This document shows, piece by piece, positions 1-8,889 of a stretch of DNA of 64,000 nucleotides. Each line of letters begins with the position of its first letter. Within the stretch, counting starts at the first letter, position 1. A program made the translations under genes and the position numbers. Source of the stretch: Clostridium sp. AM58-1XD. GTDB taxonomy: Bacteria > Bacillota > Clostridia > Lachnospirales > Lachnospiraceae. The notes beneath the pieces were generated by a model that did no database searches, was not told where the DNA came from, and was given only the letters and a program-made list of their open reading frames with translations. Where the stretch lies: contig NZ_QSDR01000019.1 of assembly GCF_003464085.1 (NCBI RefSeq), forward strand, positions 1 to 64,000, given 5' to 3'.

Positions 1-28
1 ACGATAGTTGCTGTTATATATAAAACAA

Positions 29-60
29 GGGCTGAAAGTCCAAAAAGGAACTTTCAGCCC
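29..60. terminator. Hairpin, possible terminator or structured leader
   Basis: An 11-bp perfect inverted repeat (arms 29-39 and 50-60) with a 10-base loop. No T-run follows on the plus strand, so terminator function is uncertain. It lies in about 260 bases at the window edge where no convincing gene is seen before the leader peptide at 261. Confidence 0.35.
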
Positions 61-260
61 AGTGATTATCATAGAAGATCAGCATTTACAGACTTTTTTT
101 CACACACTCACAAAGCTAGTAAGAATATCCGTGATTTTAGGCACTTTTTCAAGCATATGGTGTTCACTGGCTATTAAGAGTTTATCTTTCTTACGTTTGG
201 GCGTTCAGAAATGAGCGTCTATTTTTCACCCAAAATCACGAAAGGAGGATTTACAAATAT

Positions 261-401
261 ATGAAAAAGATTATGAAACGCCTTTTAACTGGCGTACTAA
301 GTCTGGCTGCGGTATTCACAACCTTACACGTTTCACAGGTACAGGCTGCGGAAAAGCAATACTGTACTGGATTATCAACACTTTTTAGACAACTTTTTTA
401 A
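261..401 (+). pseudogene. 5' remnant of a secreted surface protein, cut by an IS3 element
   Basis: A clear ribosome-binding site (GGAGG, 244-248) precedes an ATG and a classic signal peptide: MKK start, a hydrophobic core of about 15 residues, then VQAAEKQY with a plausible cleavage site. The native sequence seems to end near residue 34, where the inverted-repeat end of the IS3 remnant begins; the frame then runs 12 more codons into IS sequence and stops. Leaders of this kind occur on sortase-anchored VaFE/Cna-B-type surface proteins of integrative elements in Clostridia, but too little remains to prove this. The mature protein is lost. Confidence 0.5.
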
Positions 402-1522
402 GGTTAGTAAGCCTGTATTCTTTTGGTGTTCGATATCCCAGTGAAGAGTGGATTCTGTGATTATTAAACCAGTTTACATAATCCGATAATCCGTACTGTA
501 ACTGCTTCAGTGTTTCGTAGATCTGTCCATTTACAAATTCTGTTTTGATGATTTTAACGGTGACATCCGCCACAGCATTATCATATGGACAGCCTTTCAT
601 GCTTAGAGAACGCCTAATGTGAAAAGTCTTAAGCGTTTCGTTTTTGAATTCGTTCCCCCTGGAAAATGCTTTGCTCACAAAGCTACGTCTTTGTTCTTTC
701 CAGCGCTATATCCTATGATACCGCGATTGAAAAGGTCAACAAGGACACATATATAATGCCAGCTCATTACGATCCGTACATATGTTAAATCATTTACCAC
801 CACGTTATATTACGGTTGATTGGAAAACTCTCTTTTGACCACATTCGCTACTTTGGATTCGTTGCACTTTTCCACGTGTGGTTTAAACTGTGCAACGGTA
901 TAGCCGGATACCAGAACTTCCTGTTTCATGGTCCTTCCAATGTGTCTGAGGGAAACGATAAGATTCTTTTTTCTAGCCCCACCTTGATTTTACGGGTGCC
1001 ATAATTATTTCGGGTCTGTCTGAATATTTTCCGGATTTCCGATGCCAGGCTATTCTCATCCGGTTTTTACTTTAATTCGTAATAATAAGTGCTCCTGGGT
1101 ATGCTTAGGACTTTGCACATTGCTGATACAGAGCATTTGTGGGCGTTTGCTTTTATCACATTTACTTTCGTCCTAAAATCAGCGCTGCTTGTTTTAAAAT
1201 GTTGTTCTCCATCTCCAACTGGCGGTTCCGTTTACGAAGCTGCACGAGTTCCTGCTGTTCTTCTGTACGGTCTCTTTTTCATGGAAAGAACCAGATGTTT
1301 CAGCCTGCTTGAGCCATTTATCAAGCAGAGAAGTGGCAATATCGTATTTCCTATAAATATCCTATTTGCATTTGCCATTTTGATAAAGCAGGACTAATTG
1401 CTGCTTGAATTCGTCTGTATAAGAACGAGGTTTTCTTTTTTGCTTTTTCTCAGCCATGTATGATGACTCCTTTGTCTGATAATTTTATTTTACATGACCT
1501 TAAAATAGCTGTCCAATTAATT
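376..1522 (-). mobile_element. Degenerate IS3-family (IS150-like) insertion sequence
   Basis: Imperfect terminal inverted repeats can be aligned: 385-404 reads inward as a GACAACT...TTTTAAGGT block and 1497-1517 carries the matching GACAGCT...TTTTAAGGT block on the other strand. Between them lie broken minus-strand orfA and orfB transposase genes. The left end falls directly inside the secreted-protein leader at 261. Exact ends and target duplication were not resolved by eye. Confidence 0.65.
385..1457 (-). pseudogene. IS3-family transposase (orfA + orfB), multiply broken
   Basis: OrfA starts at 1457 (MAEKKQKRKPRSYTDEFKQQ, an HTH of the IS3 orfA type), meets an in-frame TAG after about 31 codons, resumes as DIYRKYD...LLDKWLKQ, then shifts frame into the leucine-zipper part ([16 protein letters not shown]). 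OrfB traces (SVSAMCKVLSIPRSTYYYE) follow. Only the orfB C-terminus is still open (385-678), with the rve core end: GCPYDNAVAD, the NGQIYETL segment and YVNWFNNHRIHSSLGYRTP. The catalytic N-terminal half of orfB is disrupted by several stops, so the element is not autonomous. Confidence 0.8.
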
Positions 1523-1603
1523 GTAACCTATCCAAGGTGGTCGACTTCGGGATATGGGTGGCGTTACTCACCCAATGTGTATACTTATCTTTATAAATGT
1601 GGA

Positions 1604-2599
1604 CTAATCCCCAAGCGGCTTAAATGCGACTGTGATAACCGCTCCCTCTGTGTCAGTTGCCTGTGCCATTGAAAGACCTGACCCATCATTTAGCACAGCG
1701 GAGTATATCACAGTCTCCGAACCACTCCCGGCTGTTTTAACTTGAATTGAGATAGTGCCGGTAAAAGTCGCTTCATCTTCATCATAGATGGTAAAGGTGA
1801 TTTCGGCAGAAGGCTCATATTTATAATTTTCCTCTGCCTGGGGCGTCCAGTAAAGGGTACTGCCGCTTGGGAGTGATAGCTGTTTGCCCTGCGGATAAGC
1901 GGTGCCGTCGTGATCTTGATAGTCTATGAGCGTGCCGGTATCACATTCTGCTTGAATGGTCGAATAAGGCAAATCAAACTTAAACGGAAATGCGGGGAGT
2001 TTGGAGCTTAAAAGCGGCTCATATTCCCATACAACATTGGAGGCCGCGCTTGTATCCGGCGAGGTGTTATCGCGGATCGTCCATTCCCCGGTTTCCATGT
2101 CCTGTGTCAAATAAAAATACTGCTGTGTCTGGCCGTCGTCCATAAAGGTCTTTGTGTGGTCGTACTCCACATAATAGTTCGCATATACGACAACAAAGTG
2201 TTTTGCCAGATACTCGTCCGTCCAGCCCCGCGCCTGGGCAAGCTCGCTGCCTGAATACATGGCCGCGACACGCGCCGTTTCATCTTCATCCACCTTGATT
2301 TCATCGACACGCACGCTGACCGTATATTCTTTCCCGGCCTGACCTTCAATCGCGCTTTGGACGGTCTGCACCGGGTCGGCAGATGGCTTTTGCAGCCACG
2401 GGTCGAACCAGCCTAACTGATATGCGGCAAATCCGCAAAGGGTAAGCAGCGCGGCAATCACCGCGACGAGCGCCAGCGCCCGCGTCTGCTTCATGCTCCG
2501 GGCTTTTTTCGTAGTATTCATAAAAATTCTCTCTTTTGCTTCCATAATGTATTTATCCTCAATTGTTCCAAGTGCGTCAAGAATGTGACTTGCGTTCAT
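1604..2599 (-). CDS. Membrane-anchored anti-sigma-type protein
   Basis: 331 residues. An N-terminal cytoplasmic segment of about 45 residues (starting MNASHILDALGTIEDKYIME) is followed by one membrane helix around residues 40-63, then a large extracellular part rich in acidic and aromatic residues. The start overlaps the stop of the upstream ECF sigma gene by 4 bases (ATGA), the usual arrangement for a sigma factor and its membrane regulator. The extracellular part matches no family I can name. Function as anti-sigma factor is inferred from topology and coupling. The pair lies among mobile-element debris and may have arrived with it. Confidence 0.6.
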   Translation of the reverse strand: MNASHILDALGTIEDKYIMEAKERIFMNTTKKARSMKQTRALALVAVIAALLTLCGFAAYQLGWFDPWLQKPSADPVQTVQSAIEGQAGKEYTVSVRVDEIKVDEDETARVAAMYSGSELAQARGWTDEYLAKHFVVVYANYYVEYDHTKTFMDDGQTQQYFYLTQDMETGEWTIRDNTSPDTSAASNVVWEYEPLLSSKLPAFPFKFDLPYSTIQAECDTGTLIDYQDHDGTAYPQGKQLSLPSGSTLYWTPQAEENYKYEPSAEITFTIYDEDEATFTGTISIQVKTAGSGSETVIYSAVLNDGSGLSMAQATDTEGAVITVAFKPLGD

Positions 2600-3153
2600 G
2601 CCATTCCCTCCTTTTTTAGATGTGAAAGCAGCTTTTCCCTTGTCCTGTGGAGCATGGATTTTACTTTACTGGTGCTGAAACAAAAGTCTGTGCTGATTTG
2701 CTCGATAGAGTCCAGATACCAGTAGCGGCAGAGAAAAACTTGCCTTTCCGTAGTTGGCAGATTGGCGATAAAGCGATTGAGTGCTTTTGACAGCTCAGCC
2801 GCCATAATTTCATCTTCCACCTTAATATTTGACGGTACACACTCTGAAAGCTCGTCAAGGGCTAGGGAAACTTCGCCGCCGCCGCGCTTGTCCCGGTGGC
2901 TGTCCCGCCATTTCTTGAGGGATATGCGCCGGGTAATTTTACCGAGGAAAGAACGCAGGATGGACGGACGGTGGGGAGGCATGGCGTTCCACGCGCCAAG
3001 GTAGGTATCGTTAACGCTCTCGTCCGCATCTTCCCGGTCACAGAGAATGTTATACGCAATGGCATAGCAGTATTTCTCATACTTTGACGCGGTTTCCGTG
3101 ATTGCGCTCTCGTCTCTTGACCAATATAAATCTACAATTCGGTTATCCTCCAT
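2596..3153 (-). CDS. ECF-type RNA polymerase sigma factor
   Basis: 185 residues, the usual size for an extracytoplasmic-function sigma-70 factor. Region 2 is seen in CYAIAYNILCDREDADE and DTYLGAWNAMPPHRP; region 4 with its HTH is seen in LPTTERQVFLCRYWYLDSIE followed by FSTSKVKSMLHRTREKL. An AGGAGGTGGCAGG ribosome-binding site sits just upstream of the ATG at 3153. It is translationally coupled to the membrane protein downstream (4-base overlap), so it probably directs a small regulon in response to an envelope signal. The target promoters cannot be seen here. Confidence 0.85.
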   Translation of the reverse strand: MEDNRIVDLYWSRDESAITETASKYEKYCYAIAYNILCDREDADESVNDTYLGAWNAMPPHRPSILRSFLGKITRRISLKKWRDSHRDKRGGGEVSLALDELSECVPSNIKVEDEIMAAELSKALNRFIANLPTTERQVFLCRYWYLDSIEQISTDFCFSTSKVKSMLHRTREKLLSHLKKEGMA

Positions 3154-3299
3154 CCTGCCACCTCCTATGGTCTATGTAAGGTCCCTTCACCTATCTACTT
3201 CCCGTTTTTTGTTTTGGTTGCATTCGAATACAAATTTCTATGAAAAAATGAATATTATCTACATCTCTATTTTAGAGGATTTGCGAAGTATAGACAAGG

Positions 3300-3645
3300 T
3301 TGTCTTATCGAACATAGTACGGGGGGCATAGTTGGCAAGTAAGGCAAGAGTATAGACACTTGCCATTTTCGCCCTGCGAAAATGCTTGTTGGGGCGCCCC
3401 CAAACCAGCTGGACTTCTGGCCACACTGGCTATAAGTCCTGGGCACTTTGCGCCCCTTGACTGCGGCCCGTTGCTATCGTCCCTTGCGGCCCCGCCGCTA
3501 TTGCTTCCGGGCCTTACTTTCCCGCCTATCAAGACATCCCTGTCAATCGGTTCTGCACAGCCGGGGGCGCCACCTGCACTAGCGCGTGGTTCAGAGTGCC
3601 CAGGGAATCCGCAGTGGGAGAACTTTTGCACGCTGCTGAATTAAC
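3300..3645. other. GC-rich palindromic island, candidate oriT or structured RNA
   Basis: About 345 bases much richer in G+C than either flank, with several short palindromes: CATTTTCG/CGAAAATG arms at 3364-3384 with a 5-base loop, and GGGGCGCCCC at about 3392-3401. Open frames of about 100 codons exist on both strands but are Pro/Gly/Ala-rich, lack ribosome-binding sites and show no domain. Such islands occur near relaxase or transfer modules of integrative elements; here the rest of such a module is absent. Its role as oriT is inference. Confidence 0.35.
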
Positions 3646-3764
3646 GCGAAAGCAGTAGGGGATTCATCGGGATTAAAGAAAAATGATCATTTCTCGTGAT
3701 AGGTCACAGACCTATTCATCCGCTGCACAAAAATCCCATCCAAATGTGATACAAGTTTTAGACG

Positions 3765-3804
3765 AAAATACGGAAGGTGCCGTAAATGGCATCTTCCGTA
3801 TTTT
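3765..3804. terminator. Strong hairpin, probable (bidirectional) terminator
   Basis: A 17-bp stem with one G-U pair (arms 3765-3781 and 3788-3804, 6-base loop) bounded by A and T runs. It lies between the mobile-element debris and the convergent minus-strand repeat protein, so it could end transcription from either side. Apart from this hairpin nothing gene-like is seen between 3646 and 3959. Confidence 0.6.
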
Positions 3805-3959
3805 AAGTTTACCGTTTTATCATAAAACGTGTTTCAGCGAAAAATCGATTAAACCGTCGTTTACTGGCATATGGATATGGAGTATGAGAGGCTGAGGATA
3901 TTAATTAACGGTTTCTTTGACTTCTTTGCCTGGATGAAAAGTGACATTTTCTCAGCCGG

Positions 3960-4469
3960 TTATTTATATTGTGCATAAATATACTGGTCTGAGTCGTTGG
4001 TCCAGATGACTCCGGAAACTTTATTGCCCAGTACGGACGGATTGTTAAGCTTAGCTTCTCTCCAATGACTGAACTGACAGCCGACTTTACAGGGAACCGC
4101 TGTTTTTATAGTCTTAGCAATCGTTGTGGTATTGCCTCTGGAATTCTTGGGAACCTCGAATTCCGCAAATACCTCGCCAGGATCGTCTGGAGAAGAACCA
4201 GTCATAAAATACAGTTTTACATTCTGCGTATACTGCGCATAGATATACTGGTCCGTCTCATTGGTCCAGATAACACCGCTTACTTTACTCCCCAATTTAG
4301 AAGGATCTGACAAGTTTCTTTCTTTCCAGTGGCTGAATGTATAGCCTTCCTTCTTTGGCTTGCTTGAGCCAATTGTCTTTGCAATGGTAGTTGTGTTTTT
4401 TCTGGAATTTTTCGGTACCTCATACTGTGCATACACTTCTCCCGGATCGTCCGGAGAAGAGCCGGTCAT
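3960..4469 (-). CDS. C-terminal part of secreted InlB-type repeat protein (frameshifted)
   Basis: 169 residues containing two tandem copies of a repeat of about 80 residues. Each copy reads FMTGSSPDDPGEV, then EVPKNSR...NTTTIAKTI, FSHW and KVSGVIWTN..DQYIYAQY. This resembles the InlB/Listeria-Bacteroides surface repeat in spacing and in the Trp/Tyr pattern, but the match is by eye. The segment has no signal peptide or start signal of its own. The frame continues upstream past the first Met into an acidic Thr/Glu linker that joins the 5' gene part at 4466-5221; a one-base deletion near 4535 separates them. It is best read as the 3' half of one gene of about 420 codons. Confidence 0.6.
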   Translation of the reverse strand: MTGSSPDDPGEVYAQYEVPKNSRKNTTTIAKTIGSSKPKKEGYTFSHWKERNLSDPSKLGSKVSGVIWTNETDQYIYAQYTQNVKLYFMTGSSPDDPGEVFAEFEVPKNSRGNTTTIAKTIKTAVPCKVGCQFSHWREAKLNNPSVLGNKVSGVIWTNDSDQYIYAQYK

Positions 4470-5221
4470 AAAATACAGGGTAACTGTATCACTGGATTCT
4501 TCTGCCTCAGTCGTTTCTTCTTCCGAGGAGTTTCTGTCTCAGGGGGCGCTTCCGTTTCAGGTATAGATTCTTCAATCTTTGTCATCGTAAAATAGAGATT
4601 CCCCTCATCTTTACTTATTTTATCAATTCTGATGGATTCTGGTGAAAATGAATATCCTTCCAGTGAAGGTGTGACAACAACGTCGCAGCCTGCCGGAGCA
4701 GCACAGATAAAATCTCCTCCGCAGAAAGTTAAGTCTTTATCCTGTGACAGATTGGTTATATTAAAATTGACAACCGGACACAAATTGGCAGGCAGTGCTG
4801 CTCCATTCAGTGTAATCTGGCCGCCTACATTAAAGGCGTTAGCTGTATTATCCGCAACCAAAATTAAATCAGCGGAGTCCTCACCCATGAAAATACTTTT
4901 GGATGCGGAAGTGTAACCCGGCAGTTCTGCCTTTACATTGAGAACGGCGAGGGAATATATACTTACATCGGTTGGTATGGAATAGCGTCCGTTTGAATCA
5001 GGATTGCCTGTCCATTCTTTATCAGAGTCGCTGTTGGCGCCGTACCGGACAGATATCGTCACATCCTCCAGTCTGCCATTGCCACCGGAGAGAGTGATCA
5101 GGCCGGTTACTGTCTTTTTCGCCGACATATTTTCTGCCATGGCTGTCATGGGAGTGAACACCGTCATAACCATGGCTATCGTTAATACTGCTGTTATAAT
5201 GCGTTTAAACTTCTTAAACAT
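4466..5221 (-). CDS. N-terminal part of secreted repeat protein (frameshifted)
   Basis: 251 codons beginning with a signal peptide (MFKKFKRIITAVLTIAMVMT, cleavage near AMAEN). The mature part holds beta-rich segments that resemble carboxypeptidase-regulatory or prealbumin-like folds (VTGLITLSGGNGRLEDVTIS and a second copy from VGGQITLNGAALP), followed by a Glu/Pro/Thr linker. In the linker the frame changes: the visible frame ends in a basic tail of about 20 residues that is out of character, whereas the next frame gives SEEETTEAEESSDTVTLYF and runs straight into the C-terminal repeats. The intact protein would be a secreted adhesin-like protein; no sortase motif was seen. Confidence 0.6.
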   Translation of the reverse strand: MFKKFKRIITAVLTIAMVMTVFTPMTAMAENMSAKKTVTGLITLSGGNGRLEDVTISVRYGANSDSDKEWTGNPDSNGRYSIPTDVSIYSLAVLNVKAELPGYTSASKSIFMGEDSADLILVADNTANAFNVGGQITLNGAALPANLCPVVNFNITNLSQDKDLTFCGGDFICAAPAGCDVVVTPSLEGYSFSPESIRIDKISKDEGNLYFTMTKIEESIPETEAPPETETPRKKKRLRQKNPVIQLPCIL

Positions 5222-5607
5222 ACATTTCCTCCATTCGCTATTTTATTGTTCCATATTACGCAGATGATACTGCAATGATTGGTATAAAGCATTACGCAAT
5301 GCTTCTTGAAATCTTTATGGATTCGCCTCCCATCCCCATTTTTAAACAGAATATTCCATACTCTTTCGTAACCCGTTTCCAGGATAACATATCAAGCGTT
5401 ATGGATACATGGAAGAAGAGTTGCTTTAGTGTGAAAGTAAGCACAACAGCATGAAATCGCAGGACAAAACTGTACAACATATTCTTCTTATGCTAAAATC
5501 AAAGCACATTAATTTTTAGTGAACATTTTTTCACGCTTTTAGAACACTGTGAATGGTATTGTAATAATAAAATGAAGAATGACCTTTTCACGTCGGAGGT
5601 GTAGAAG
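5222..5607 (+). promoter_or_regulatory. Promoter region of the kinase/regulator operon, with TTTCACGCTTTT motif
   Basis: No credible gene lies in these 386 bases between divergent genes. A 12-base motif TTTCACGCTTTT at 5529-5540, followed closely by AGAAC, also occurs at 8793-8804 just upstream of the Tad pilus operon. An AT-rich TAATAAT stretch downstream may contain the -10 element. CGGAGGTG at 5595-5602 is the ribosome-binding site for the kinase. The shared motif is a candidate operator; this is inference from two copies. Confidence 0.4.
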
Positions 5608-7938
5608 ATGGCATACCAGAATATATTTAAAATCAATGTCCGCGAAGGGACAATGAGTTCCGTTACATCGGATACAGCGAAACAGAACGGGGCAAATCTT
5701 CTATATTATGAGGAATGGATGGAAGAATTTTTTGACAGCAAACGCGATATTTTTCCGGTCGGAGACAGTGGAATCATCTCTCTGCAGGTGCTCAGGGAAG
5801 CGGTCTGCAGCGGTGAGGAAAGGGCTGTGTATTTTCGAAGAGGAAAAGATGGACTTCGCTGGTATGAAGTTAAAGTGCTGGTTCAGCAGGGAGTGGAGGA
5901 ATGTCTGCTGATTGTCAGAGACATTCATGAGGGATTTGTAGAAAAGAGAAAAAAACTTAGAATATCCCTGTATCAGTCGATGCGCAGGAATCTGGCCCTT
6001 CTCAGAGAGCAGGGCCTGATTTGTGGGATTGTAGTACGTAATCTTACAGATAATAAAGTGTGTTTTGCAGACAGAAGATCAAAAGCATTTTACAATAACT
6101 TATTTTATGAAGAAAAGAGGGAAGAGTATAGGAAAAAATCAACAGTACTGACACAGCCGTCAGGCGGGTATAATCTGATGCAGGGAACCTATACTGCTTC
6201 CGACTGTTTCTGTATCGAGGCGGAGGATGGTCAGAACTTATGGGTGCATCTGTTTGGAGAGACTCTGGTGAGGGAATCAGGGAAACAGTTTCAATATTTG
6301 CGCTATTTTTGTGTCCCTCTGGAGGACAAGGCTCTGAGACCGGCTGGCGATCCGAAAAGCAGCCATTTGACGGAGTTGGTTGAGAGCTATCTTTTTGAGT
6401 GGAATATAGAGGACAATCATCTGACACTGGCAGATAACTGGAATACCAAATTCTGTGCCGTCGGGACCGGTAATCATGGATTTAGAAGGATTGAACGGTA
6501 TATTTATAAAGACGATATTCCTAAAGTGAGAAAGATGTTTAACGCGATACTTTCAGGCGATATTGAAGATAATATTCTAGCCAGATTTTTTGTGTCTGAT
6601 GAGCACGGGAAAGAACAGGCCAACTGGTGCAGTATCAGTCTAATCAGCGTATTGTATGACGGAAAAGTGCCCATGTATGTAATTGGGAGTGTCCGCGATT
6701 TGAGTTCCAAGCTGAAGATGGTGATGGAGACAACTTTAAAAGAGCACGGAGTGTCGAAGGAGATGGTAGGCAGGGCCAGGCTGCTGGTGGATCATCTGAT
6801 TTGTGAAGCCCCAATCGGAAGCAGACATGCCCTGATAGCGATAAAGATGCGTGCCCTGAATGAGGATAATAATTCGGGTATGGAGCTGCTTATTTATCAA
6901 TATATGGAGCTTGTTACACGTATGATTTATCCGGATGATATTGTCTGGGTGGATGACTGTAATCTGATGCTGTTCTTACACAATGTAGGTGATGATTTGA
7001 ATGCGCGGAAAAAAGCCGAGCGTATCTGCCGCATATTGGAGAACCGCGAGAACGGGGAACTGATGGCTGATGTAGGCGTGGCAATGTTCCCGGATAATGG
7101 AGAAAACTTCGACAGTCTGATGGCTCAGGTAAAGATCGATCTGTGGAATGGCAAGGATGCATTTGAAAGCAGAGAAAATGTTCACCTGGGAATGAATACA
7201 ATGAGTGCCTACAGCTCTGTAAACATAATTTCTGATATTTTGGATGAATGGTACCGCACGATCAAGACGAACAATGTACTGAAAGAGAGAATGGAGCTTA
7301 CAAAAGCTCAGCTGCTGCTCAGCCAGATTAAGCCGCACTTTATCTATAATGTCCTGGCGAATATTAAATCACTCATCTATACCGATGCGGATAAGGCGGC
7401 GGATATTGTAGTGGCTTTTACAAAGTATCTCAGAGTTCAGCTCAATGCGATTGCCAAGGAGGAGATGGCTCCCTTTTCGAAGATTCTCGGTTTTGTCCGG
7501 AATTACATAGAAATAGAGAAAAGCCGTTTTCCAGGGAAGATTATGGAGTACTATGATATTGGATATGAGGATTTCAAAATGCCTCATTTTATATTGCAGC
7601 CGGTTGTTGAGAATGCAATCAAACACGGTATCTGTAAGCGCGAAACTCCTGGAAGACTTATAATCAGATCCTGTCTCCGGGACGAGTTCATTGTAATTGA
7701 GGTGGAGGATGACGGTGTCGGATGCGAGGTCGGCAGCATAGAAAAGGAGCGAAAGGATGGAGGTGTCGGGCTTGAAAACGTAGGGGTAAGACTGCATCAC
7801 CTGGTAAAAGGGACGATAGAGATGGAGAGCCGTCTGGGGGTTGGAACCAAGGTTACGATAAAGATACCAAAGAAAAAAGATGATAAATGTGAGATGGCTG
7901 CGGAAGTGGTCAGAATTGCAGATAACAACGGGGAGTGA
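5608..7938 (+). CDS. Cytoplasmic sensor histidine kinase, LytS/YesM-type core
   Basis: 776 residues. No signal peptide or membrane helix is visible, so it should sense an internal signal. The N-terminal about 550 residues look like PAS-type and degenerate GGDEF-like modules. The catalytic part is of the His_kinase (PF06580) type: phospho-acceptor His at about residue 577 in QIKPHFIYNVL, N-box Asn near 669 in QPVVENAIKHG, then G-box motifs DDGVGCEVG and GGVGLENVGVRL. It precedes a response regulator gene by 4 bases and the Tad pilus operon by about 1 kb, so it may control piliation. Confidence 0.8.
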   Translation: MAYQNIFKINVREGTMSSVTSDTAKQNGANLLYYEEWMEEFFDSKRDIFPVGDSGIISLQVLREAVCSGEERAVYFRRGKDGLRWYEVKVLVQQGVEECLLIVRDIHEGFVEKRKKLRISLYQSMRRNLALLREQGLICGIVVRNLTDNKVCFADRRSKAFYNNLFYEEKREEYRKKSTVLTQPSGGYNLMQGTYTASDCFCIEAEDGQNLWVHLFGETLVRESGKQFQYLRYFCVPLEDKALRPAGDPKSSHLTELVESYLFEWNIEDNHLTLADNWNTKFCAVGTGNHGFRRIERYIYKDDIPKVRKMFNAILSGDIEDNILARFFVSDEHGKEQANWCSISLISVLYDGKVPMYVIGSVRDLSSKLKMVMETTLKEHGVSKEMVGRARLLVDHLICEAPIGSRHALIAIKMRALNEDNNSGMELLIYQYMELVTRMIYPDDIVWVDDCNLMLFLHNVGDDLNARKKAERICRILENRENGELMADVGVAMFPDNGENFDSLMAQVKIDLWNGKDAFESRENVHLGMNTMSAYSSVNIISDILDEWYRTIKTNNVLKERMELTKAQLLLSQIKPHFIYNVLANIKSLIYTDADKAADIVVAFTKYLRVQLNAIAKEEMAPFSKILGFVRNYIEIEKSRFPGKIMEYYDIGYEDFKMPHFILQPVVENAIKHGICKRETPGRLIIRSCLRDEFIVIEVEDDGVGCEVGSIEKERKDGGVGLENVGVRLHHLVKGTIEMESRLGVGTKVTIKIPKKKDDKCEMAAEVVRIADNNGE

Positions 7939-7942
7939 GTGA

Positions 7943-8755
7943 ATGGTTGCGATCGTGGTAGATGATGAAATTAATATTCTGGAGGATATAAAGAGAAACC
8001 TTTTAAGAATAAGCGGGGTGGAGTGTCATGGAGCATTTACCTCTTCGCTGGAGGCCCTTAAATTCGTTCATAAGAATAAGGTGGAGCTGGCTATTCTGGA
8101 CATTGAGATGCCGGGACTGAACGGGCTGGAATTGGCGTCCATGATGAAGGATGTGCAGCCGGATATACAATTTATATTTATTACGGGATATGATGACTAT
8201 GCACTGGCCGCATACCGCCTTCACGCAATGGACTACATAACAAAACCGTTTTCATTTTCTGAATTCAAGCAGGCTGTGGCCAGGGTGGGACTTCTGATAG
8301 ATAAGCTGGGGGATCAGGCTGAAAAGCCGGTCAGCCGGATCGAAGTACGGACATTTGGCAAATTCGATATATATGTGGACGGAACACCTCTGTTTTTTTA
8401 GTACAGCAAAGCAAAAGAACTGTTCGCCTATCTGGTCAACGCCAGGGGCGGGGATGTCTCCATGGAACAGGTCATCTCGGTCTTGTGGGAAGATCGTGCT
8501 TACGATTCCAAAGTAAAACAATTGTACCGGAAGGCCGTTTCCATCATGCGCGCTACATTCCGGGAAGTGGACTGCCAGGACATCTGTATCTACTATCGGA
8601 GTTATCTGGCAGTCAACAATAAGATGTTCCAGTGTGACTATTATCAGTTTATGGATGGGAATAAGGATAAACGCAAAGCCTTTATGGACAATTATATGCC
8701 GGAGTATTCGTGGGCGGAAGAAACCAACGCAATGCTTGGCAATATGACAGATTAG
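7943..8755 (+). pseudogene. Response regulator with winged-helix output, interrupted by an in-frame TAG
   Basis: One continuous frame of 271 codons broken only by TAG at 8399-8401. Residues 1-120 are a receiver domain with acidic pocket DDE at 7-9, phospho-acceptor Asp 53 in ILDIEMPG and conserved KPF. From about residue 135 starts an OmpR/SARP-like winged helix (RTFGKFDIYVDGTPLFF, stop, YSKAKELFAYLVNARGGDVS, VISVLWED, YRKAVSIMRATF). The stop sits where relatives usually have a basic or polar residue before the SKAKELFAYL helix, so a single substitution explains it. Without readthrough, only a receiver with no DNA-binding domain would be made. A later ATG at 8462 could not restore the whole domain. 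Confidence 0.7.
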
Positions 8756-8778
8756 AACGCTTCGGCGTTCTTTTTTTT
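8755..8778 (+). terminator. Rho-independent terminator of the kinase/regulator operon
   Basis: GAACGC-TTCG-GCGTTC stem (8755-8770) with a stable tetraloop, followed by eight T residues. It starts at the last base of the regulator stop codon, which supports the regulator reading frame ending at 8755. Confidence 0.9.
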
Positions 8779-8889
8779 AGAAAAATGTCATATTTCACGC
8801 TTTTGTATCAGATATAGAACGGAATTGTGCCCCTGCCTGTGATATGATGTAGCCATAAAAAAGAAGAGATAAACAGAAAGGATTTACAA
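8779..8889 (+). promoter_or_regulatory. Tad operon promoter region with TTTCACGCTTTT motif
   Basis: Lies between the terminator and the prepilin peptidase. The motif TTTCACGCTTTT at 8793-8804 is identical to that at 5529-5540. A TATGAT (about 8842-8847) is a plausible -10, but no good -35 is seen, which would fit activator-dependent transcription. AGAAAGGA precedes the ATG at 8890. Confidence 0.45.

Noticed and set aside
1089..1397. Plus-strand frame of 102 codons within the IS3 remnant
   Set aside because: It is antisense to the decayed transposase, whose motifs are clear on the minus strand.
3305..3644. Open frames of about 100 codons on both strands of the GC-rich island
   Set aside because: No ribosome-binding site, biased Pro/Gly/Ala composition, no domain, and both strands open together as expected from base composition.
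5292..5480. 62-codon minus-strand frame upstream of the kinase gene
   Set aside because: No ribosome-binding site and no recognisable domain; it lies in a divergent promoter region.
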